This document shows positions 1-6,231 of a stretch of DNA of 8,076 nt, in pieces. The stretch is from Mycoplasmatota bacterium (GTDB lineage: Bacteria; Bacillota_I; Bacilli_A; Izemoplasmatales; Izemoplasmataceae). Location of the stretch: positions 1-8,076 of the forward strand of contig DAOVWR010000053.1 of NCBI GenBank assembly GCA_030636545.1, written 5' to 3'. Below the pieces are notes generated by a model. That model was given only the letters and a program-made list of their open reading frames with translations, did not search any database and was not told the DNA's origin. The translations under genes were made by a program, and so were the position numbers. Positions within the stretch are counted from its first letter, which is position 1. Each line of letters opens with the position of its first letter.

Positions 1-500
1 AAGACAAGTAACGGTACAACAAGTGAATAAATCATCGAAATTCTAAAATCTCTTTTATTTGGGACATAATCCATTAAGAATACTAAAAATACTGGCATTA
101 TCGCAAGTGAGAAGTGATCGAATAAATAAGTTACTGTACGCCAGTCATATGGTAAAACGAAAAATAATCCTCCAGGGAATATTACACTTAAGAAACCAAG
201 TCCAGATTGGAAGAAAACAAACCCTTTAATTATCTTGTTTTTTGTCAGCAAATAAAGCAATGTCATCACTGCGCTCATTCGGCAAAAATGGATTGGTAGA
301 CTTTCGATTGTATATTCAAATGTTCCAGAAAACAATCTAGAGCCATATCTCCTATACTGCGTATAAAATAACATCGCAAGTAACAAATAAAAGATTTCTT
401 TTTTATGTTTGACTGCGAAATCATTTTTAAAGATGAAAATGTATATCACAAAAAAAGTAACTAAAACGTAAAGATAGTAAGTAAAATAGTCTAAAAACAT
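1..500 (-). CDS. TMEM164/YwaF-type integral membrane protein (3' end beyond the left edge)
   Basis: Partial gene: the N-terminal 166 residues are visible and the frame is open to base 1. The start is ATG at 500-498, preceded by a full AGGAGG (511-506) with 5 nt spacing. The protein begins MFLDYFTYYLYVLV and is very hydrophobic, with likely membrane segments near residues 7-25, 36-47, 74-86, 91-117 and 130-143. The stretch ESLPIHFCRMSA (residues 66-77), followed by hydrophobic helices and a later DHFSLAIMP (128-136), resembles the bacterial YwaF (TIGR02206) and eukaryotic TMEM164 membrane family. Cys73 and His129 sit where that family keeps a conserved Cys and His. TMEM164 has been reported as a phospholipid acyltransferase; applying that to this bacterial protein is inference. 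The gene has its own promoter and is separated from the upstream peptidase gene by a terminator. Family assignment is from motif memory, not a search. Confidence 0.75.
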   Translation of the reverse strand, partial: MFLDYFTYYLYVLVTFFVIYIFIFKNDFAVKHKKEIFYLLLAMLFYTQYRRYGSRLFSGTFEYTIESLPIHFCRMSAVMTLLYLLTKNKIIKGFVFFQSGLGFLSVIFPGGLFFVLPYDWRTVTYLFDHFSLAIMPVFLVFLMDYVPNKRDFRISMIYSLVVPLLV

Positions 501-528
501 AAGATCCTCCTAAAAAGTTATTATCATA

Positions 529-557
529 ATTATAATACAACTTAACCTTTAAAGCAA
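529..557 (-). promoter_or_regulatory. Sigma-A-type promoter for the YwaF-like gene
   Basis: On the minus strand, TTGCTT (557-552) is followed after exactly 17 nt by a perfect TATAAT (534-529). The predicted transcription start lies near 522, giving a leader of about 20 nt that contains the AGGAGG site. The -35 hexamer overlaps the T-tract of the preceding terminator, so stop and restart signals are interlocked. Confidence 0.7.
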
Positions 558-587
558 AAAACGGACCAACTTGAAGTTGGTCCGTTT
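554..587 (-). terminator. Intrinsic terminator after the M24 peptidase gene
   Basis: Perfect inverted repeat with arms 559-571 and 575-587 (13 bp, core CGGACCAACT) and a 3-nt loop. On the minus strand it is followed by a run of six T, two of them outside a core that includes the CCG/CGG pairs, then GCTTT. It starts 10 nt after the peptidase stop codon. On the plus strand the trailing sequence is less T-rich, so it is best read as a minus-strand terminator. Confidence 0.88.
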
Positions 588-596
588 ATGTATATT

Positions 597-1670
597 TTAT
601 TTGATTGTAATTAATTCTTTTGGAAATTCATTCAGGATAATACATCCACCTTCGGTTAAGATTACATCATCTTCTATTCTTACTCCACCAAGCCCAGTAA
701 TATAGATACCTGGTTCAATTGTAACACAAGCCCCTAGTTCTAATGGTAAATCATATGCTTGTGAAACTCTTGGAGCTTCATGAACATCAAGCCCAAGACC
801 ATGTCCTGTCCCGTGTTTGAAGTAATCTCCAAAGCCAGCATTTGTAATATAGTCCCTGCATACACTATCTAGTGCTTTCCCAGTTATTCCTGCTTTTGCC
901 GCTGCTACTCCTCTTTTTTGAGCTTCTAAAACAATAGCATAAATATTTTTAAGTTCTTGAGATACTTCTCCCATTGCAACAGTTCTTGTCATATCAGAAC
1001 TATATCCTTGGTAGAAACAACCGATATCGAATGTTACTAGTTCTCCTTCTTGAATTACTTTATCACTAGCCATACCATGTGGCATCGCTCCGCGATGTCC
1101 ACTTGCGACAACAAATCTCTCCCAAGTAGATTCTGCACCTAATTCAATCATTTTGTTTTTAAGTATCACTTCAATATCTCTTTCAACCATTCCTGGCTTA
1201 ACTATACCTAAAACATATTCTAAAGCTTGATCAGTTATTTCACAGGCTTTTTTTATTAGTTTAATTTCATCATCAGTTTTAGATATACGAAATTTTTCAA
1301 TTACATTATCCATTGGAATAAGTTCACAATTTAAAGTACTAAATAATTCAAAATCACTATATCTAATCTTCTTATCAAATCCGAGATTTTTGATTTTTTC
1401 AATATCAATAACTTTATTTATCGTCTCAATTAGTGATCCTTCAATTTCAATGTATTTATAGTCAGGAACTTCCTTCTTAACTTGATCTCTATATCTAAAG
1501 TCAGATAGAAAGTATTGATAGTCTTTCCCAATAACTGCGAATCCATAAGATCCAGTATATTTAGTAATGTAATACAGGTTTCTAGCTGCTGTTGGATTTT
1601 CTAATCCTGATAGTAAAATAGCATCAAATTCACTATTCTTAATAACTTCTTTTAATTTATCTAATATCAT
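597..1670 (-). CDS. Xaa-Pro aminopeptidase/dipeptidase-type M24B metallopeptidase
   Basis: A 357-residue cytoplasmic peptidase expected to release residues next to proline from peptides using a two-metal (Mn/Co-type) centre. The N-terminal creatinase-like domain spans about residues 1-125 and the pita-bread catalytic domain about 132-350. All five metal ligands of the family are visible: D215 in TFDIG, D226 in SSDMTRT, H290 in GTGHGLG, E319 in IEPGIY and E333 in RIEDD. H198 (MPHG) and H297 (DVHE) match the accessory catalytic histidines. The length is typical of short bacterial M24B enzymes such as B. subtilis YqhT. The ATG at 1670-1668 has AGGAGG (1682-1677) 6 nt upstream; this Shine-Dalgarno sequence overlaps the stop codon of the upstream dehydrogenase, so the two are co-transcribed and probably translationally coupled. 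There is no signal peptide. Whether it acts as an aminopeptidase (PepP-like) or a dipeptidase (PepQ-like) cannot be told here. Confidence 0.92.
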   Translation of the reverse strand: MILDKLKEVIKNSEFDAILLSGLENPTAARNLYYITKYTGSYGFAVIGKDYQYFLSDFRYRDQVKKEVPDYKYIEIEGSLIETINKVIDIEKIKNLGFDKKIRYSDFELFSTLNCELIPMDNVIEKFRISKTDDEIKLIKKACEITDQALEYVLGIVKPGMVERDIEVILKNKMIELGAESTWERFVVASGHRGAMPHGMASDKVIQEGELVTFDIGCFYQGYSSDMTRTVAMGEVSQELKNIYAIVLEAQKRGVAAAKAGITGKALDSVCRDYITNAGFGDYFKHGTGHGLGLDVHEAPRVSQAYDLPLELGACVTIEPGIYITGLGGVRIEDDVILTEGGCIILNEFPKELITIK

Positions 1671-1680
1671 AATAATCCTC

Positions 1681-2841
1681 CTATAAAGAAAACATTAATA
1701 TATGTTTAACATCTTCTTTTGTTAATTTAACAAATGATCCGATTGTTTCGCCACTAACAGCTTTATTAACTATTTCATCTAAATCAGGATCAATAATATC
1801 AACATCTTTTAATCTTAACGGCATTTCAATTGATCTATAAAAATCAAAGACTGCAGAGATTCCTTTTGAAGCAACATAAGCATGATCTTCATCAGGTTCT
1901 ATTCCCCAAACATTTACCGCAAACTCATAAAACTTTTCAACATTATTTTCATCTAATATATGTTTCATCCAGTGAGGTCCTAAAATAGAAAGACCGTCTC
2001 CATGAGCAATATCATAAAAGGCACTTAAAACATGTTCAGTTGTATGGTTAAATCCTTCCCAACTATTTGAGAAACCAACACTACCATTAAGCGCTAATGT
2101 ACTTGAAAACATTAAGTTAGCTCTTGCTTCATAGTTATTTGGATCTTTTAAAGCAATCGGTCCATAATGAATTACTGTTTTCATTATTGCTTCACACATT
2201 CTGTTATTCAAATATGAATCTTCTTTACTAAAATAAAATTCATAAACATGAGTTAATATATCAACAATCCCACAACCTGTTTGATGATAAGATACTGAAT
2301 AAGTTAATGTTGGATCTAATATTGAAAACTTCGGATAGGTATATGCAGATCCCCAACCGTTCTTATCTTTTGTTTTAAAATTAGTAACAACACTCCATGG
2401 ATTCATTTCAGATCCAGTAGCTGCTAATGTCAAAACTGATGCGATAGGGAGGGCCCCTTTTGATTCAACTTTATGAGAATAGAAATCCCATGGATCTCCA
2501 TCATATAGAGCTGCAGAAGCGATTCCTTTTGCTGCATCAATTACACTTCCTCCCCCAACACCAAGTACTAAATCAATATTATGTTTCTTACAAAGGTCTC
2601 CACCTTCTCTAATAGATTCAATACGTGGATTAGGATCTATTCCACCTAATTCAAATACCTTAATATCTTCAACTTCTAGTAGTTTAATTATTCTATCATA
2701 AAGTCCTGTTCTTTTAATACTTCCTTTGCCATAAACAAGTAATACCTTACTCCCAAATTCCTTTGAAAGTTTGCCTACTCTGTTTACTTCATCTTCACCA
2801 AAATATATTTTTGTTGAATTATGAAAATAAAATTTCTTCAT
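1681..2841 (-). CDS. Iron-containing alcohol dehydrogenase (butanol dehydrogenase/YqhD-like)
   Basis: A 386-residue group III alcohol dehydrogenase that would interconvert aldehydes/ketones and alcohols with NAD(P)H. The N-terminal dinucleotide-binding domain contains GVGGGSVID (94-102) with K105; the C-terminal all-helical domain carries the metal site. Ligands align with those of YqhD: D194 and H198 in IVDILTH, H266 in FNHTTEH, and H280 in DIAHGDG, with the same 4- and 14-residue spacings. It resembles the BdhA/YqhD butanol-dehydrogenase branch more than FucO; the substrate is unknown. The start is placed at ATG 2841-2839 because GAGGTGAT lies 4 nt upstream and the N-terminus MKKFYFHNSTKIYFG fits the family. 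A possible ATG seven codons earlier (2862) touches the promoter -10 box and has no Shine-Dalgarno sequence. It ends in TAG, the only non-TAA stop seen, and leads directly into the peptidase gene. Redox balancing during fermentation is a plausible role (inference). Confidence 0.92.
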   Translation of the reverse strand: MKKFYFHNSTKIYFGEDEVNRVGKLSKEFGSKVLLVYGKGSIKRTGLYDRIIKLLEVEDIKVFELGGIDPNPRIESIREGGDLCKKHNIDLVLGVGGGSVIDAAKGIASAALYDGDPWDFYSHKVESKGALPIASVLTLAATGSEMNPWSVVTNFKTKDKNGWGSAYTYPKFSILDPTLTYSVSYHQTGCGIVDILTHVYEFYFSKEDSYLNNRMCEAIMKTVIHYGPIALKDPNNYEARANLMFSSTLALNGSVGFSNSWEGFNHTTEHVLSAFYDIAHGDGLSILGPHWMKHILDENNVEKFYEFAVNVWGIEPDEDHAYVASKGISAVFDFYRSIEMPLRLKDVDIIDPDLDEIVNKAVSGETIGSFVKLTKEDVKHILMFSL

Positions 2842-2845
2842 TAAT

Positions 2846-2853
2846 ATCACCTC
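2846..2853 (-). promoter_or_regulatory. Ribosome binding site that fixes the dehydrogenase start
   Basis: GAGGTGAT on the minus strand is an eight-base match to the anti-Shine-Dalgarno sequence, 4 nt before ATG 2841-2839. It lies inside the seven extra codons that a longer reading from 2862 would translate, which argues against the longer start. Confidence 0.8.
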
Positions 2854-2861
2854 ATAAAACA

Positions 2862-2888
2862 ATTATATCACTTGAGAGTGAAAATCAA
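2862..2888 (-). promoter_or_regulatory. Extended -10 promoter for the dehydrogenase-peptidase operon
   Basis: Minus strand: TGATATAAT, a TGn extension plus a perfect -10 (2870-2862), with TTGATT at 2888-2883 as a possible -35. The spacer is only 15 nt, so the extended -10 may do most of the work. A start of transcription near 2855 would give a leader of about 14 nt carrying the GAGGTGAT site. A small inverted repeat sits between the two boxes. Confidence 0.6.
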
Positions 2889-2905
2889 TGATACAAATGC
2901 GTATT

Positions 2906-2943
2906 TTTAAAATAAAAAGACTAAATCAATAGTCTTTTTATTT
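2906..2943 (-). terminator. Intrinsic terminator after the GNAT gene (end of ecf operon)
   Basis: Inverted repeat with arms 2910-2923 and 2930-2943 (14 bp, all A-T except the GACTA core) and a 6-nt loop. It starts within the GNAT stop codon and has a T-rich 3' arm and tail on the minus strand. The stem is GC-poor, so it is weaker than the other two terminators. It could work in both directions, but no plus-strand gene approaches it. Confidence 0.7.
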
Positions 2944-3348
2944 ATCTAACAAGAACCCAACAACTTCTGAATCAATATATTCTTTGAATCCATTCTTCTC
3001 ATAAAATGCTTTTTGTTTATCTGATTTGCCAGTCATCAAACAGATTTGTCTAACATTCTTATATCTATTAATAACATATTGAATTAGGTTTGTACCAATT
3101 CCTATTTGCTGATAATCTTGTAAGACTAAAATATCTTGAATATAGATAATTGTGTGATTATCTCCAACGACTCTAATTAATCCAATAAGTTTATTATTCT
3201 CATAAGCCGCGTAGCTATAAAGAGAACCTTTTATCCCCTTATAAAGACTGTCAGAATCTTTTGTATACATTGTCCATCCATTATCTAGATAGAGATTTAG
3301 AATAGCTTCCTTGTCAAAATTAAGTTCTTTATAAACAACATTACTCAT
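2938..3348 (-). CDS. GNAT family N-acetyltransferase
   Basis: A 136-residue single-domain GNAT protein expected to transfer an acetyl group from acetyl-CoA to an amine. Strand IIYIQDILV (67-75) leads into the acetyl-CoA pyrophosphate-binding motif A, QQIGIG (80-85, the Q/R-x-x-G-x-G pattern). The C-terminal AFYEKNGF (114-121) is the usual motif B end with a candidate general-acid Tyr116. The length is typical of a minimal GNAT domain. The substrate cannot be predicted; small stand-alone proteins of this type act on amino sugars, polyamines, antibiotics or protein N-termini. The ATG at 3348-3346 overlaps the end of the truA fusion by 8 nt and has only a weak purine-rich site (AGAAGTGA) upstream, which suggests coupling to truA translation. 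It is the last gene of the ecf operon, in a place where related genomes usually have rplM-rpsI. Confidence 0.88.
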   Translation of the reverse strand: MSNVVYKELNFDKEAILNLYLDNGWTMYTKDSDSLYKGIKGSLYSYAAYENNKLIGLIRVVGDNHTIIYIQDILVLQDYQQIGIGTNLIQYVINRYKNVRQICLMTGKSDKQKAFYEKNGFKEYIDSEVVGFLLDK

Positions 3349-4405
3349 AATAAATCACTTCTTTTAAATATAGTCCAGAGCTCGGTGCTTTCCAAACAAC
3401 TTCACTAGAATTCTTCATATCAATGAAGTCTGTGATTGAGTAATTCGATTTACCTTGAGCTATTTCAATTAATGTACCAACTAAGTATCTAACCATATAT
3501 CTTAAAAAGCCTTTTCCAATTATTGAAATATAGATATGTGTATCTGTTTTTCTTATCTTTACGTCTTTAATCTCCCGAACCATAATTTTAACTTCAGTTG
3601 TTTTAGTAAAACTTGTGAAGTCATGAGTGCCTATTAGTTTATTTAACTCCTTAGTTAAAATTTCTAAATCAAAGTCTTGCATGAACCACTCATAGTTTCT
3701 TTGTATAGGGTTATATTCTTTATAGTTTATAACGTACACATATTCTTTAGTGAATACATCGTATCTACTATGAAATGTTTTATGTTCTTTAGAACTTGAT
3801 TTAATATAGATCGAGTCTGGCAAATAACTTTTTAAAACTCTTGCGAAGTTTTCAGGTTCTATCTTACTTAATGTATCAAAATGAATTACTTGATTTAAAG
3901 CATGAACACCTTTATCGGTTCTTCCACTAGACTGAATTGTAATATCTTCATTAGTTAAATATTTTAAGGCCTTTTCAATATCACCTTGAACTGTTCGTAA
4001 ATCTAGTTGTCTTTGGAAGCCGCTATAAATTGACCCATCATAAGAAATGGTACATTTTATTCTTGTATATTTTGGATTGTCAATGATTTCATAAACGCGA
4101 GTTATCTTATTGTCCTTAAAAGCAAACTTTGCAGTAATATCTCTGTTTACTTTTACGTATTTATACTCATAATCAAATATAAGATTACAGTAAAGTACAT
4201 TCTCAAGTTCTTCAATTATTTCAATGCTATACTTTAGTAAACTGAATTTTCTAAATTCAGTTTTTATTTCATCTAAATTAAAAATTACTGCTTTGAAGAA
4301 GTTTCTTATTCCAAATTCATCACTCAAAACATTACTGCTTAATAATTCGATATCTTTTTTTACCCAGGCGCGGTAATATAAATCTACAGCATCAATTTTA
4401 TTCAT
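3341..4405 (-). CDS. truA: tRNA pseudouridine(38-40) synthase TruA with N-terminal NTF2/SnoaL-like domain
   Basis: A 354-residue fusion. Residues about 113-354 are a complete TruA, which isomerises uridines 38-40 of the tRNA anticodon arm. It starts at TRIKCTISYDGSIYSGFQRQ, carries the catalytic Asp164 in SGRTDKGVHA, RYDVFTKEYVY (214-224), FLRYMVRYLVGTL (300-312) and the closing APSSGLYLKEV. Stand-alone TruA is usually about 245 residues. Residues about 1-110 form an extra domain: helix DAVDLYYRAWVKKD, a mixed middle, then strands ending AKFAFKDNKITRVYEIID, a pattern like SnoaL/NTF2-like cone-fold proteins. That assignment is by pattern and its ligand is unknown. The start ATG directly abuts the ecfT stop (TAAATG) with only a weak AAGAG upstream, suggesting reinitiation. 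I see no in-frame ATG, GTG or TTG from codon 28 past the TruA start, so TruA alone could not easily be made. The TruA call is near certain; the added domain's fold is moderately sure. Confidence 0.93.
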   Translation of the reverse strand: MNKIDAVDLYYRAWVKKDIELLSSNVLSDEFGIRNFFKAVIFNLDEIKTEFRKFSLLKYSIEIIEELENVLYCNLIFDYEYKYVKVNRDITAKFAFKDNKITRVYEIIDNPKYTRIKCTISYDGSIYSGFQRQLDLRTVQGDIEKALKYLTNEDITIQSSGRTDKGVHALNQVIHFDTLSKIEPENFARVLKSYLPDSIYIKSSSKEHKTFHSRYDVFTKEYVYVINYKEYNPIQRNYEWFMQDFDLEILTKELNKLIGTHDFTSFTKTTEVKIMVREIKDVKIRKTDTHIYISIIGKGFLRYMVRYLVGTLIEIAQGKSNYSITDFIDMKNSSEVVWKAPSSGLYLKEVIYYE

Positions 4406-5371
4406 TTATAAATACACTCTTACAACTACTGTAGCAGTTAATACCAATAGACAGAATACAATTACTAATGTGTCTCTGCTTTGCCATGATAAAATATGGA
4501 TTCTTGTTCGTTTATTGCCTGGCACAAAACTTCTAGCTTCCATTGCGTTAGCTAAATCGTCACTTCTTTTAAAACTAATGATAAACATTGGAACAAGCAA
4601 ACTTATAATTTGCATTACTTTATCTTTAAATTTACCTTCAGTAAAATCTACTCCACGGCTAGCTTGCGCTAACATTATCTTGTTTGCTTCATCTAATAAT
4701 GTTGGTATATAGCGTAAAGCTATTGAGATAATTAAAGCTATTTCTTCGGAATTTATCTTCACTAAATTTAGTGGTTTTAAGATTCTTTCTAATCCTAAAT
4801 TAAGATCCGTTGGTTTCGTAGTTAGTGTCAAAATTGTTGATAATGTCACTATTATAATTAGTCTCACCATAATGAATGAAGCACCTAAAAGACCGTCTTC
4901 ATAAATGGTAAGATTACTAGAACTAATAACTGTACCTGGTGTAAACAATGATAACATTGTTAGTATTCCAACAATTACTAATACCATGTAGAAGAACTTG
5001 GATTTAATATATCTTCTAGTATAGTACCACACTACTATTGCTAAAATCATTATTCCTATGTTAATTGTTGTTAGAGTTAAAACTGTATCTAAAATAACTG
5101 GTCCAGTTTTAATAAATAATACTTGGAAAGTGAATGTGAATAGTAAAAGGATCATGATTGGTCTTAATCCTCTTGCGATTCTCATAATTGGTATTCCACC
5201 AATTTTTAAGATAACCAATACTCCTAAAAGCATATAAATTATATGGGTAATATCTTTAAAGACAAAGGCTGATACCATCAAAATAAAGAGGGCTAATATT
5301 TTGCTTCTTGGATCCATTTTATATAAAAAACTCTTTCCGGGAATATATTGACCAACTATTATATTTTTCAT
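4406..5371 (-). CDS. ecfT: ECF transporter T component EcfT (enlarged)
   Basis: The 321-residue membrane scaffold that joins the EcfA1/EcfA2 ATPases to exchangeable substrate-binding S components for vitamin or metal uptake. It begins with the family's usual VGQYIPGKSFLYKMDPRSK (6-24) and ends with two coupling motifs that contact the ATPases: AQASRG (235-240) and AMEARS (276-281). The second normally reads A-R-G, so Ser281 replaces Gly. Membrane helices are likely near 25-45, 46-60, 70-88, 100-117, 126-145, 163-184, 207-223, 250-266 and 300-320. Most EcfT proteins are near 265 residues; the excess lies at about 93-150, between FIKTGPVILD and NLTIYEDGLLGA, and looks like two added helices joined by the basic loop YYTRRYIKSK. 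The ATG shares one base with the ecfA2 stop (TAATG), with a purine-rich AAGGGGG upstream. It belongs to a shared (group II) module because no S component is adjacent. Confidence 0.93.
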   Translation of the reverse strand: MKNIIVGQYIPGKSFLYKMDPRSKILALFILMVSAFVFKDITHIIYMLLGVLVILKIGGIPIMRIARGLRPIMILLLFTFTFQVLFIKTGPVILDTVLTLTTINIGIMILAIVVWYYTRRYIKSKFFYMVLVIVGILTMLSLFTPGTVISSSNLTIYEDGLLGASFIMVRLIIIVTLSTILTLTTKPTDLNLGLERILKPLNLVKINSEEIALIISIALRYIPTLLDEANKIMLAQASRGVDFTEGKFKDKVMQIISLLVPMFIISFKRSDDLANAMEARSFVPGNKRTRIHILSWQSRDTLVIVFCLLVLTATVVVRVYL

Positions 5372-6231
5372 TATAATACCCCCTTCATGAGTTCAAATAA
5401 CTCATTTACATTATGGGGTTTTTTAGTAAATGTTATGTCTAGTTTTGCTTCTAGTTGTTTTGTTATTCCAATAATATCTGGGAGATCTAAATTCCATTTT
5501 TCGATATTTTCATCCATAAATAACATGTTAGGTAATCCATCATATACAAGTTTTGCATCGTGCATAACTACAACTCTACTCGCATACTTATAAACTGTAT
5601 TCATATCATGAGTAATAATTATGATTGTTTTATTTAATTTTTTATGAATATTAGTAAACAATTCAAGTAAAGCATCTCGACCTTTAGGATCTAGTCCACT
5701 TGTTGGTTCATCTAATACTAAAATATCGGGTTCCATTGCGAGAATTCCTGCAATCGAAACACGTTTTTGCTCTCCACCCGACAAGTTAAAGGGGCTTCTT
5801 CCTAAGTAATCTTCTGTTAATCCTACATGTTTAATTACTTCTTTAGCTCGCTTTATAGCTTCATCTTCTTTTACACCAAAGTTCTTTGGTCCAAAGATAA
5901 TATCTTTTAAGACTGTTTCTTCAAACAGTTGATATTCCGGGAATTGGAAAACAAGACCAACTTTTTGACGAAGCGGGTTTAGTTTTATCTTCTTGTTTTT
6001 ATTTGTATTTTTCTCTATTTTTATTCCATATATAGTAACACTACCTGTATTAGGTCTAAGTAAAGCATTCATATGTTGTACTAAAGTTGATTTACCACTA
6101 CCTGTTTCACCAATTAGAGTAATAAATTCACCTTTATCACTTATTTCTAGATTAATATTTTCTAACGCGGAGAAGTTTTTACCATCAAATGACGGGTACT
6201 GAAAGCTTACTTGTTCAAACTTAATTGCCAT
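5371..6231 (-). CDS. ecfA2: ECF transporter ATPase EcfA2
   Basis: A 286-residue ABC ATPase, the second of the two that drive ECF uptake. Walker A is GETGSGKST (41-49), the Q-loop Gln96 lies in VFQFPEYQLFEETV (the FPEYQLF form is characteristic of EcfA2 rather than EcfA1), the signature is LSGGEQKR (150-157), Walker B is LVLDEPTSGLD with Glu175, and the switch histidine is H208 in THDM. The C-terminal extension after about 225 is normal for EcfA2. The start MAIKFEQVSFQYP matches the family N-terminus exactly; it lies 25 nt inside ecfA1 and lacks a strong Shine-Dalgarno sequence, so translation is probably coupled to ecfA1. Coupling would help keep the two ATPases near 1:1, as their heterodimer requires. 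Confidence 0.96.
   Translation of the reverse strand: MAIKFEQVSFQYPSFDGKNFSALENINLEISDKGEFITLIGETGSGKSTLVQHMNALLRPNTGSVTIYGIKIEKNTNKNKKIKLNPLRQKVGLVFQFPEYQLFEETVLKDIIFGPKNFGVKEDEAIKRAKEVIKHVGLTEDYLGRSPFNLSGGEQKRVSIAGILAMEPDILVLDEPTSGLDPKGRDALLELFTNIHKKLNKTIIIITHDMNTVYKYASRVVVMHDAKLVYDGLPNMLFMDENIEKWNLDLPDIIGITKQLEAKLDITFTKKPHNVNELFELMKGVL

Noticed and set aside
2839..2862. Longer dehydrogenase start at ATG 2862 (extra MFYEVIL)
   Set aside because: That ATG touches the TATAAT box, has no Shine-Dalgarno sequence, and the added codons contain the GAGGTGAT site that serves ATG 2841.
4066..4405. Separate small gene followed by a conventional truA
   Set aside because: The frame is continuous, and there is no stop and no in-frame ATG/GTG/TTG near the start of the TruA domain.
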